NCBI RefSeq assembly: GCF_001426545.1
Contig: NZ_LMEZ01000001.1
Span: 372,967-436,966 of the forward strand
DNA: 64,000 nucleotides
DNA from: Mycobacterium sp. Root135
GTDB taxonomy: Bacteria > Actinomycetota > Actinomycetes > Mycobacteriales > Mycobacteriaceae
Direction of reading: 5' to 3'
The notes beneath the pieces are model-generated. The model saw only the letters and a program-made list of their open reading frames with translations, was not told where the DNA came from and did not search any database. Each line of letters begins with the position of its first letter. The first letter of the stretch is position 1. Shown here in pieces: positions 43,702 to 51,393 of the stretch. The translations under genes were made by a program, and so were the position numbers.

Positions 43702-43820
43702 GTGATTCATCTGATGCAATATGCAGTATTTACCGCTCGCCCGCCATATTTGAGTCCGCTGTGCTCTCGCCCATACTGTCGCCGTCAAACCCTGATTGAG
43801 ACGGAGGGGGAGTGACGGCA
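43702..43820 (+). repeat. Dispersed element, copy e6
   Basis: GTGATTCATCTGATGCAATA then CCCGCCATATTTGAGTCCGC and GACGGAGGGGGAGTGACGGC. The 5' end is well conserved and the second core is altered (GTGCTCTCG). Confidence 0.6.
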
Positions 43821-43883
43821 ATCTAGTAATACGAGCCGCCCGCATACGTCACTGGTGAAGTTGGTCAGGAACGTTGATCCAGT

Positions 43884-43935
43884 CTGAACTCGGCGTAGTT
43901 GACTGGTAATCCGCCACATTCGTTTCCGCCGTCCG
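43884..43935 (+). repeat. Dispersed element, copy e7
   Basis: TGAACTCGGCGTAGTTGACT then GGTAATCCGCCACATTCGTT and TCCGCCGTCCG. Only the middle of the element is kept. It lies about 70 bp after e6 in the same orientation. Confidence 0.6.
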
Positions 43936-44003
43936 ACGCGCCCGCGCAATTCGGGGCTGTCGGTTACGACTATCCAAAAGAAACGTTGCATAACAGTACT
44001 TTT

Positions 44004-44052
44004 CACGCGAAAGAGCGGTGACCGGGGGCGGGGTCATCGCTCTTTCGCGTGG
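44004..44052. terminator. Strong hairpin after the Gly/Trp-rich protein gene
   Basis: CACGCGAAAGAGCG pairs with CGCTCTTTCGCGTG (14 bp, perfect), extended inward by GTGACC/GGTCAT. It begins 12 bp after the stop of the minus-strand gene 44064-44411. Likely an intrinsic terminator, possibly for both strands. Confidence 0.8.
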
Positions 44053-44063
44053 ATTACGGGCTG

Positions 44064-44411
44064 CTAGACGCAGAAGGGGCCGATGCAGAGGCCGCCGTTG
44101 GGTTCCCAGCCACCGTTCCAGCCGCCGGGGACAGGACCGCGGTTGTTCCAGCCGCCGCCGTTGTTCCAACCGGGCCCGTTGTTCCAACCGGGCCCGTTGT
44201 TCCAACCGGGCCTGTTGTCCCAGCCGCCGCCGCGGCCGTGGTCACCGTTCCAGCCACCATGGTCGCCGTGGTCGGTGGCCCAGCTGGCCGGCACCGAGCC
44301 GCCGTGCCCCGGGCCGGTGTCCGCGCCGGCGACGCCGGTGCTGACGCCGAAGGCGCCCGCCGCGAGGCCACCCGCAACTGCTACACCGGCCAGAATCCGC
44401 TTAGCGTTCAT
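44064..44411 (-). CDS. Secreted Gly/Trp/Asn-rich repeat protein
   Basis: The 115-residue product has a signal peptide (MNAKRILAGVAVAGGLAAGA then FGVSTGVAGA). The mature part is rich in Gly, Trp, Asn and Asp, with the repeats GPGWNN three times in a row (18-bp DNA period) and variants GWNGDHGRGGGWDN and GGWNNRG. It ends with a Cys pair (GLCIGPFCV). Composition suggests an extended or amyloid-like wall protein; this is inference. A strong hairpin follows the gene. Confidence 0.75.
   Translation of the reverse strand: MNAKRILAGVAVAGGLAAGAFGVSTGVAGADTGPGHGGSVPASWATDHGDHGGWNGDHGRGGGWDNRPGWNNGPGWNNGPGWNNGGGWNNRGPVPGGWNGGWEPNGGLCIGPFCV
44160..44215. repeat. 18-bp tandem repeat within the Gly/Trp-rich gene
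   Basis: TTGTTCCAACCGGGCCCG is repeated three times in register, encoding GPGWNN units on the minus strand. Confidence 0.85.
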
Positions 44412-44574
44412 GATCGATCATGTCCTTCCTCGTACCAAACGGTGGGTCAGCCGGAATTCGGGTGATCGCCGTAGCCATCGGGTTGGGTTTGTCCCGATCG
44501 GTCCCTACCTACAACCAACGACCTACCGGTTATATTGCTTAGCTATGTAAGTAACAGCTGTGGAACAGCGTCAG

Positions 44575-44790
44575 CGTCGGGAGGGCGGCCGCTGGTCCGC
44601 ATTCGGATAGCCGGCGGAGACGGTCGGCTATCCGGCCTTTACCACGACAGCGACGTGATGATCGATAAGCTCACTACCGTCAGAAGATCGAACGTCCACG
44701 CCCGGGTCGGCGGGCCGACAGCGGAACAAGTCGTCGAGGTCGAGCGGGCGATGATGGCGTTTTTGGCCTTGCCTGCTGCGCAGCGCATCT
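44575..44790 (+). pseudogene. mazF: MazF/PemK toxin remnant (C-terminal two-thirds)
   Basis: The frame reads GGRPLVRIRIAGGDG, then SGLYHDSDVMIDKLTTVRRS, NVHARVGGPTAEQVVEVERA and MMAFLAL. DVMIDKLTTVRRSNV...LTAEQxVEVERALMAFLGL is the C-terminal half of mycobacterial MazF-type toxins. The N-terminal beta-strands (about 30-40 residues, including the conserved GDIVW region) are missing. No antitoxin gene is seen upstream. The 3' end runs into element e8. Confidence 0.72.
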
Positions 44791-44900
44791 TATTGGTAAC
44801 CCGCGATATTCGTTCCCGCCGTATTCCTCCAGCTATGCCACAGCGAATCGCCCTAACACGACGGGAGGGGCACTGACTTGTGGGACAGATCGCCACTGGC
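44783..44900 (+). repeat. Dispersed element, copy e8
   Basis: GCGCATCTTATTGGTAACCC, GCGATATTCGTTCCCGCCGT, ATTCCTCCAGCTATGCCACA, GCGAATCGCCCTAACACGAC, GGGAGGGGCACTGAC and ACAGATCGCCACTGG. Second best copy after e5; it begins at the very end of the mazF remnant. Confidence 0.8.
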
Positions 44901-45174
44901 GACCAAGCCGGGATCCGCTACCGCGGTCTGTAGGTCGATAGCGGTCCTCCCCGCGGGGGGAGACCGTCGCGGGCCTGCAACGACAGGGCCATCAGCGGTT
45001 TAAGCCGTGGGAGGAGCGTGTCGATTCCGGCACGGACCCTGGTCACCCGGGCCGCGGGGTGTACGGCGGTCACCGCGTCGTTCCGGTCGTCATTCTGACC
45101 GCGCTCTCATGAACGTTGTCGTTAAGCACGTGCCGTGGTGCGGCCCGCGGGCGCGAGGGGGACGGGCGCCCGGG
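44901..45174. other. Intergenic, one hairpin, no gene
   Basis: GGTCCTCCCCGCGGGGGGAG then ACC at 44945 forms a stable hairpin that could end transcripts from the left. No credible ORF. Confidence 0.4.
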
Positions 45175-46101
45175 TCAGCGGCGGGGTGTCGGGTCCGACA
45201 GCACGGCGCTGATGTAGGTCAGGTCGGCGAGTTCGGTCATCATCTCGTGGTCGGGCAGGGCGAAACCGTTGGCGGCGTGCAGGTCTACGGTGCCTCGGGC
45301 GGTGACCTGCCAGCCGGCGCCGCTCAGGTAAGCGGGCACCTGGGCGCGCTCACCTTGGTAGACGAGGTCGGTCCATTGGTCTGCCATGCCGTAGCGCTGC
45401 CAGCGCTGGGCGAAGTTGGCCATGCGGTCGTCGTCGGAGAGGATGCTGAGATCGGGAACGTGTTCGGTGGCCAGCGCGCTGCCGGGGGCACTGAGCGCGG
45501 TGATGTCGTCGAAGAGGCGGTCCTGGGCTTGCGGCGGCAAGTACACCAGCAGCCCTTCGGCGCTCCACGCCGTGGGTTGGTCGGGGTCGAAGCCCCGCTC
45601 GCGCAGGGCGGTGGACCAGTCCGCGCGCAGGTCGATGCCGACGGTGCGAAGCTCGGCGGTCGGGGTGGCACCCAACTCGGCCAGCGTGCGGGTCTTGAAT
45701 TCGATGACTTGAGGCTGGTCGATTTCGTAGACCACCGTGCCAGCTGGCCAGGGCAGCCGGTAGGCGCGGGTGTCCAGGCCGCTGGCCAGGATCACGGCCT
45801 GCCGGATGCCTGCGGCCCCGGCCCGAAGGAAGAAGTCGTCGAAGAACCGGGTGCGAACGGTGACCTGTTCGGCCATCTGCTGACGGTTGAAGATTGGGTC
45901 GTCGGCGACCTCGTCGGCGTCCTCGCTGATCATGCGGGTGAAGGCGTCCAGACCAACGGCCCGGACCAGTGGTTCGGCGTAGGGGTCATCGAGTAGGGGC
46001 TCCGGTCCACGCGCTGCTAGCGCGCGGCCGGCGGCGACTCCGGTGGCGGTGGCTCCCACGCTGGAGGCCAGGTCCCAACTGTCGTGATCGGTGCGTGCCA
46101 T
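45175..46101 (-). CDS. Class I SAM-dependent methyltransferase (mycobacterial TIGR00027 type)
   Basis: The 308-residue product begins [20 protein letters not shown] then [20 protein letters not shown]. The SAM site is [20 protein letters not shown] and [40 protein letters not shown] is the DUF/LCMT-like motif. Many paralogues exist in mycobacteria; targets are mostly unknown. Length matches the family. Confidence 0.92.
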   Translation of the reverse strand: MARTDHDSWDLASSVGATATGVAAGRALAARGPEPLLDDPYAEPLVRAVGLDAFTRMISEDADEVADDPIFNRQQMAEQVTVRTRFFDDFFLRAGAAGIRQAVILASGLDTRAYRLPWPAGTVVYEIDQPQVIEFKTRTLAELGATPTAELRTVGIDLRADWSTALRERGFDPDQPTAWSAEGLLVYLPPQAQDRLFDDITALSAPGSALATEHVPDLSILSDDDRMANFAQRWQRYGMADQWTDLVYQGERAQVPAYLSGAGWQVTARGTVDLHAANGFALPDHEMMTELADLTYISAVLSDPTPRR

Positions 46102-46226
46102 GGTTGCGTCCTCTTTCGGGTCGTCTCGGATGGGTGAGGGAAAGCTGTAGGTGGTGGGGGTGGCTAGTGACTGCCGCGGTGATCGTTGTAATCACGTGTG
46201 GGTGCAGTTCTCCAGTGGTTCAGGGT

Positions 46227-46661
46227 TCAGGTGACCGTGTCGCCACACAGGATTTCGAGGCTCTCCAACAGGATTCGGGTCTGGTCGGGGGACAGGAGGC
46301 GAAGTCGCCGAGCCAGGCTGGGTCGAAGCCGCTCCCCGATGTCATCGGTGGTCTTTACACCGTTGTCCGTCAAACGAATCCGCGATCGTCGCGAGTCGGC
46401 GAGGTCAATCTCGCGGGTCACCAATCCCGAGTCGGCAAGCTTGGACAACGCCCTACTGAGAACTGACGGATTGAGTCCGAGATCGCTGACGAGGTCACTC
46501 GGAGTGTCGACGCCCAGTTTGACCGTGCGCAGGACCAGGAAGTCCACGAGGTCTAGATGTGCGGTAGCGACGACGTGCACGCGGGCGTCAGCCACGACCA
46601 ATTTGTTGAGTCGGTAGAGCGCGTCGAGGAGCTGCAGCTCCGGAGCGTCGGTGTTAACCAT
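46227..46661 (-). CDS. MarR-family regulator
   Basis: The 144-residue product has a winged HTH: LGVDTPSDLVSDLGLNPSVL then SRALSKLADSGLVTREID and wing DSRRSRIRLTDNG. It is divergent from an amidohydrolase gene, with a palindrome between them (46688-46701), and so probably controls it in response to an aromatic ligand. Confidence 0.87.
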   Translation of the reverse strand: MVNTDAPELQLLDALYRLNKLVVADARVHVVATAHLDLVDFLVLRTVKLGVDTPSDLVSDLGLNPSVLSRALSKLADSGLVTREIDLADSRRSRIRLTDNGVKTTDDIGERLRPSLARRLRLLSPDQTRILLESLEILCGDTVT

Positions 46662-46687
46662 AGGAGAAACCTAACATCTGATGATTA

Positions 46688-46701
46688 TTGACAAAAGTCA
46701 A
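46688..46701. promoter_or_regulatory. MarR operator candidate
   Basis: TTGAC, AAAA, GTCAA: a perfect palindrome in the 62-bp gap between marR and the amidohydrolase start at 46724. Confidence 0.65.
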
Positions 46702-46723
46702 CTATTGCGAGTTGAGTGTGGGC

Positions 46724-47731
46724 ATGACCTATGACAGCACCACCACACCCGGCCGCATCGACTTTCACCACCACTTCATGCCGACCGGCATGCTCACCTC
46801 GGGGCTGTTCGGCGACACGTCCGGCTGGAAGTTCCAAAAGGACGAGGCCGGTTGGACACCGCAGGTCAGTGTGGACTTCATGGATCAGCTGCAGATCGAT
46901 ACTGCGATCCTGTCCATACCCAACGACATCGAATCGCGGCTCCCCGAGGACAAGCGTCGTCACGTCGCCCGCGAGTTGAATACGTTGACCCGTCAGACAA
47001 TGGAAGACCACCCCGGACGGTTCGGTCTGTTTGCGCATCTTCCTACCCCGACGGACGTCGACGCCGCGCTGGAAGAGCTGACCTACGCCTTCGATGTGTT
47101 GGGGGCAGACGGAATCACCCTCACCAACGTCTACGGCGTCGGCGATGAGGCCCGATCCCTGGGCGACCCGATCTTCGAACCGCTGTGGGCCGAACTCGAC
47201 CGTCGCCGCGCGCTGGTGTTCTTACACGGTGAGCAGACACCCGGTAGCAACCAGGCCCCGAGCGAGTTCTTGCCCACCCCGGTCAGTGAAACTCCGAATG
47301 AAACCTACAAGGGCGCAGCGGATCTCGTGACTAGCGGGCGCAAACGGCAGTTCCCGAACGTGAGGATCATCCTCTCCCATTCTGGCGGTAGCACACCAGT
47401 TCTCGCCGCTCGCGTCGCCGCATTGGGCGCGTTCCATCTCGGCTGCGAACTTAGTCCGGACGAAATCCTCGCCGACTTCCGGACGTTCTACTACGAGACC
47501 GCCCTATCAGGTTTCGAGACCAACCTGGTGGCTCTCGAGAGCTTCGTCGAGCCGGATCACATTCTCTTCGGTACCGACTTCCCGGCCGCCAACCCGAAAA
47601 CCGTGAATTGGTTTACGAACAACGTAGACGCGTACTTCGAAGCTCGGCCCGAAATGCTCGCACGGGTCATGCGCGACAACGCATACAGCCTCTTGCCCCG
47701 GCTGACCACCGGAACCTCGGCGAATCAGTAG
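46724..47731 (+). CDS. Amidohydrolase (ACMSD-like decarboxylase family)
   Basis: The 335-residue product has the metal motif IDFHHHFMP (HxH) near the N-terminus. VFLHGEQTPG, IILSHSGGSTPVLAARV and ILFGTDFPAANPKTV supply the later metal and catalytic residues. This pattern fits amidohydrolase_2 proteins such as ACMSD and gamma-resorcylate decarboxylase. ATG 46724 is chosen because the operator would otherwise lie inside the gene. Controlled by the divergent MarR, so an aromatic-acid substrate is likely. Confidence 0.86.
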   Translation: MTYDSTTTPGRIDFHHHFMPTGMLTSGLFGDTSGWKFQKDEAGWTPQVSVDFMDQLQIDTAILSIPNDIESRLPEDKRRHVARELNTLTRQTMEDHPGRFGLFAHLPTPTDVDAALEELTYAFDVLGADGITLTNVYGVGDEARSLGDPIFEPLWAELDRRRALVFLHGEQTPGSNQAPSEFLPTPVSETPNETYKGAADLVTSGRKRQFPNVRIILSHSGGSTPVLAARVAALGAFHLGCELSPDEILADFRTFYYETALSGFETNLVALESFVEPDHILFGTDFPAANPKTVNWFTNNVDAYFEARPEMLARVMRDNAYSLLPRLTTGTSANQ

Positions 47732-47814
47732 AAAAGGGGAACGAAGGTTCCAGTCGGCCGACTGCTCAACGGATTGTCCAGTCTGCAAACATTAGGTTGC
47801 AGCGGCCGACTTCC
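47732..47814. other. Short intergenic gap
   Basis: Contains AAAAGGGGAACGAAGG just after the amidohydrolase stop; no gene. Confidence 0.35.
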
Positions 47815-48043
47815 TCATCGCGTTACGTATCTCGCCCAGGTCCTGCCGGCTTCCGCGGCGTGCTTCTGGGTGACTTGGTCGCCGTGGCAGAGCATTTCGG
47901 CGACCAGGGAAGCGGGGGTCCCGGAGACGAGTGTTTGTAGGGCAGTGTTGCGTGCGCCTTGCAGGTTGATGCCGAGCGCCTTCAATCGCATCATGATGGT
48001 CTGCGGGTCAATGTGCCGGCCGGGTCGGTTGCTGGTGAAACGT
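47815..48043 (-). pseudogene. C-terminal remnant of a site-specific integrase
   Basis: The minus strand reads FTSNRPGRHIDPQTIMMRLK, then ALGINLQGARNTALQTLVSG, TPASLVAEMLCHGDQVTQKH and AAEAGRTWARYV, ending TGA at 47815-47817. This matches the end of mycobacterial phage-like tyrosine recombinases (LxxLGIxxxxARNxALxxLxxxxPAxxxAxxLGxxxxxAxxWxxxAGxxWxxYV). The catalytic domain is missing. It signals a past mobile element at this place. Confidence 0.65.
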
Positions 48044-48088
48044 CCGGATCAGATGGCGAGTAGTGGGCCGAGGCTGACTCGGAACGTC

Positions 48089-48165
48089 GGTGATTTACCT
48101 CTCGAACCCGGCGTACTTTATTGGTAACCCTGCGTATTCGATTCCTGCATATTCGTCCCCTGGCC
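48089..48165 (+). repeat. Dispersed element, copy e9
   Basis: GTGATTTACCTCTCGAACCC, GGCGTACTTTATTGGTAACC, CTGCGTATTCGATTCCTGCA and TATTCGTCCCC. Both cores are clear. It lies about 45 bp after the integrase remnant. Confidence 0.75.
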
Positions 48166-48334
48166 AGCTCCGGCTCATTGACCACCGTCATCAGTCCTAT
48201 CTCGAAGAGACTCTTCAGCACAGTGGCACTCGTCGTGGCAGACATCGCCGGCGAGCAGTAGGGCCGCGTCGCTCTGGGCAGCAGCCGCATCGTTGATCCC
48301 GATGACGCAGTGCTGGCTGGTCTCGGCCGATCCT

Positions 48335-48565
48335 CAGACAGTCGGACCCGTGATTGCCGACGTCGACCCGCGTCCGTGCCTTCGCGAGTTCGGCGACCAG
48401 GGCGTCCAGGAGCACGCCGCCGATGCCAACACCACGGCGCCCTGGTGCCACGGCGATGCACATTTCGGGCAGCGGCACACCGGCGGCATCGGTGCGCAAC
48501 GGCGCGCTGCCGCAATACATTTCAGAAGCCAATTGCTCTGCATTGTAATCATTTTCACCCGACAC
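48335..48565 (-). pseudogene. GNAT acetyltransferase remnant
   Basis: The minus strand reads PLPEMCIAVAPGRRGVGIGG then VLLDALVAELAKARTRVDVG. ExxIAVAPxxRGxGIGxxLLxALxxxA is GNAT motif A, with the acetyl-CoA loop RRGVGIG intact. The C-terminal part expected after it is lost by frameshift, and the N-terminus is short. Confidence 0.6.
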
Positions 48566-48826
48566 CGTTGCTATGGACCATTAGCGTGACGACCTCCTTC
48601 GCGCTTCGTCACACCAGACGCGCACCCACCCTGGATCCGGCGACTTAACCTCACGGCAGGTTCCGTTGCGCTCCGTGGTCGTCGCTTTCGTCTTTTTCTC
48701 ACCAGCGGACCGCCATCTTGTTAATCACCGCTTACGTCAAATGGGACTACGGCCGGATGCGAATCGGTATACCCTCGCGCTGAATCCGCCGGCCACCAGC
48801 GGGCGCGCCGAACAACTGGGGGAGCC
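48566..48826. other. Intergenic, no gene seen
   Basis: The stretch GTCGTCGCTTTCGTCTTTTTCTC lies here. It is presumably the promoter region of the next gene. No ORF with domain character. Confidence 0.35.
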
Positions 48827-49354
48827 ATGTCCGATTTCGACGTCATCACTGCTGCCGACACGGCTCGCCAAAGTGCACTCGATGCAGCCATCACCGCAAT
48901 TCAGACGCTGCAACAGGCCAGCGGCGAGGTGCCCGACGCCAACGACCCAACCGTTCAAGCCCTCATTCGCCAACTGTTCACCCCGTTGGACAGTAACTTT
49001 TGGTCCACTGTCGAACAGGCGTTGATCGCCATCGAATCGAACAAATCCTTCACCGGCTCCGCGCCTCTCGTCCCCGATCGTTCAGTGACCGACGACTTTG
49101 CACACGTTGACCCGTCGCTAGACCCGAACCTGGGAATCATCTTCGGTGAGCCGTTCTTCGAGGATGCCGACGAAACCTGCCAGCGGGAAGTGATTACCCA
49201 CGAGTACTTTCACTTCGTCGTCGGTGCCCAGCATCATTACGGGACGACGTCGACCCTGGAAGCACTGGCGTGCCCGCATCATCTCACCGAGCTTGTCTTC
49301 GACATCGCCCTCGGCGAAGTCAACGGTTGCGACGACGGCTCCGCCTGCTTCTGA
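48827..49354 (+). CDS. Putative metallopeptidase-like protein (HEYFH)
   Basis: The 175-residue product, with no signal peptide, has a helical N-terminal part (residues 1-75). The C-terminal part reads CQREVITHEYFHFVVGAQHH then YGTTSTLEALACPHHLTELV. HEYFH at 125-129 is a zinc-protease HExxH motif. The following YG...LA..P resembles the downstream region of M35/aspzincin-type peptidases, though the GTxxD motif is absent. It may therefore be a divergent or non-canonical peptidase. GGGGGAGCC lies upstream of the ATG. The frameshifted gene at 49376 follows after 21 bp. Confidence 0.6.
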   Translation: MSDFDVITAADTARQSALDAAITAIQTLQQASGEVPDANDPTVQALIRQLFTPLDSNFWSTVEQALIAIESNKSFTGSAPLVPDRSVTDDFAHVDPSLDPNLGIIFGEPFFEDADETCQREVITHEYFHFVVGAQHHYGTTSTLEALACPHHLTELVFDIALGEVNGCDDGSACF

Positions 49355-49375
49355 AGCCGACAGTTTGGGGGAGAC

Positions 49376-50560
49376 ATGGAACCGATGCGCGTCATCGCCC
49401 AGTGGCACCGGTTGTTCCACTATTTCGGACCTGACGAGGGGGACTCGGAACCATATCTGTGGACGATCGCGATCGTCTTCGACGGTTACTCACGAGCCGA
49501 AAGCACCCGCGCTGAGCGGCGTCCCGACGTGCCATTTCAGCCCGGGCAGCCACGGCAACATCGGTGGACCCGTCGGCCTCGGTGCAGCTTTGACCATCCC
49601 GCCCGCCGTCGGCCGCTTCGAAACCACCCTGCAGCCCATCGAATTGAAAGTCTTCGGGAGAACCTTCGAGGTGCCCGGGGTCGTCGTCCTCATGGCGGTA
49701 CTGCTCGAAGAGAACGCGATGACCAACGATCAGGCCGAGGCCGGGCATCGAGCAATGAACGACTTCGTACGGGCCCAGCTAGCCCAGTTTCTCGCCGGGC
49801 TGAAGGTCGCCGACGTCATCGAGCCCGCGCAGCAGGCCATCGCGCAGGGCAAGGATCCGTCCACCGCGGTCACCTCAATCTTCTCGGCTCAACTTGACGC
49901 CATCAAGAAATCGGCGGGCCCCGTTGTCAAGCAGGCAGTCAAGAACTACGCGAGCGGCCTGAGCGCGTTATTTGCATGGCTGGATCCCGACGACCGCCTG
50001 GGAGTGGCCGTCAATTACTTCACCGCCAACGAGTTGGAGCCACTGCGCCACGACAGTCGCACAGAACTCTTGGAGCTATTCCACGATTCACCCGACGCCG
50101 CCCCGCTCGAATCGGGAACCTACGCCTTCAACATGAAGGGTGAGATCATGAAGGGTGAGATATGGGGTCCCGCTGCGATCACTTACACCCCCGTGACCGA
50201 AGAGGTACCCCCGGGCCGCTGGCGGGTCACCGGTACGCAAGATGGCTTCGTGTTCGGGACGCACAAGCGATTCACTAAGGATATCGGCGGGTCCCTTGGC
50301 GATAGCGCCCCGTGGCGTCTCGATTCGGCGAAGGCGATGCAGCTAATTCGGGACGGTACGCACACGTTCTACGTACAGGGGGATTCTGGCGTGCCTGCCG
50401 ATATACAAATCGTGCCGAACGAGGACAACCCCAACTTCCCCTATCTGGGTACGGTGCCCGACAACGATCCAACCAACAACCTCAGCCGGTTGCCCGCCGC
50501 CATCACCCAAATCAGAAACGTCCAGGACAAGGTGCTGCAGGCGTTGATCCGCCTCGGCTA
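49376..50560 (+). pseudogene. Frameshifted conserved hypothetical, 3' end lost
   Basis: ATG 49376 opens MEPMRVIAQWHRLFHYFGPD then EGDSEPYLWTIAIVFDGYS in one frame. Around 49488-49510 the coding sense moves to the +1 frame: HEPKAPALSGVPTCHFSPGS, HGNIGGPVGLGAALTIPPAV, GRFETTLQPI and VVLMAVLLEENAMTNDQAEA. The two parts fit one protein of about 400 residues. Coding quality continues to about NNLSRLPAAITQIRNVQDKV. There the DNA becomes antisense to a ripA-like 5' fragment and no native stop is seen. GEIMKGEI at about 50140 is a 12-bp tandem duplication. Confidence 0.65.
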
Positions 50561-50708
50561 CCCGGACGATCAACGCGGACACCGTTTCGGCACCCCCGCT
50601 GACTGGTCCCGGTTCCCCGCGCGCAGGGATGGGGGCAATCACCAAGGCCACCATGGCGGCGGCGGCGACCATCGACACGGTGCGGCTCGGGTTCCACCTG
50701 TTTGCCAT
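50520..50708 (-). pseudogene. ripA-like 5' fragment (NlpC/P60 hydrolase N-terminus)
   Basis: The minus strand from ATG 50708 reads MANRWNPSRTVSMVAAAAMV, ALVIAPIPARGEPGPV and ETVSALIVRVAEADQRLQHL. RipA starts with a signal peptide followed by DTIAALIADVAKANQRLQDL, so this is clearly the same N-terminus, with GGGAG upstream. Similarity stops after about 65 residues; the coiled-coil and NlpC/P60 domains are missing. The fragment lies head-on against the frameshifted gene. Confidence 0.65.
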
Positions 50709-51015
50709 CGTCTGTGGTCTCCCTACGACTCAGACCGCGTCCACGTCCCGGCGATCTCTTCGTGCATTCACAACCCCGCACTGCTACGCATGTCGGTAGT
50801 ACGTAGTAGGGCCGTACGTATTCGGACCGTACATCACGCCGGCCCGGCGATGCGTTTGGTCACGGACTTTGGATCCGTGATGTGCAGAGCTGTAACGGTT
50901 TCGAGACATTGGCGTGCCGCAGATTGGCTCGCCGACCTTGGGGGCCTAGATTGGCTTCAGCTGTCCGACCTCGCAGCCGGTGCGAGACGTCGCCGTCGAC
51001 CAGCAGGAGTGTGCC
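50709..51015. other. Intergenic, possible BlaI operator region
   Basis: About 300 bp. GTCGGTAGTACGTAGTAGGG at 50792 and CCGTACGTATTCGGACCGTA at 50813 are rich in short dyads (GTAGTA, TACGTA) of the kind bound by BlaI/MecI repressors, but no perfect palindrome was found. AGCAGGAG before 51016 is the blaI ribosome site. Confidence 0.4.
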
Positions 51016-51393
51016 GTGCGAGTTCGGGGTTTCGGAGAACTCGAGGCCGTCGTGATGGACCGGGTGTGGGACCGCGTCGACGTGTGCACGGTCCGCGACA
51101 TCTTCGACGAACTCGCCGCAGACCGGGTGATCGCCTACACCACCGTTCTCTCCACGATGGACAATCTTCACCGCAAGGGCTGGCTGGAACGCGAGCGGGT
51201 CGGCAAGGCCTACCACTATCGCCCGGCCCTGACCCGCGAAGAGCATTCCGCCAAGTTGATGCGGGATGCCTTCGAATCCGGCGGGGACACCAACCTGGTG
51301 CTGTCGCACTTCCTCGATCAGATGAACGACGCCGAATCGGCGCAGGTGAAGTCCACGCTTCGCCGCTTCATCAATCGTCGGGCGGGCTCGTGA
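51016..51393 (+). CDS. BlaI/MecI/CopY-family repressor
   Basis: The 125-residue product starts at GTG 51016 (AGGAG upstream). Winged HTH: RGFGELEAVVMDRVWDRVDV then CTVRDIFDELAADRVIAYTT and VLSTMDNLHRKGWLERERVG. The C-terminal dimerisation segment is SGGDTNLVLSHFLDQMNDAE. In mycobacteria BlaI is paired with an M56 peptidase (BlaR-like) that senses wall stress and relieves repression. Overlaps the next gene by GTGA. Confidence 0.87.
   Translation: MRVRGFGELEAVVMDRVWDRVDVCTVRDIFDELAADRVIAYTTVLSTMDNLHRKGWLERERVGKAYHYRPALTREEHSAKLMRDAFESGGDTNLVLSHFLDQMNDAESAQVKSTLRRFINRRAGS

Noticed and set aside
44945..44970. GC hairpin as part of a structured RNA gene
   Set aside because: Single simple stem without further conserved structure; more likely a terminator-like hairpin.
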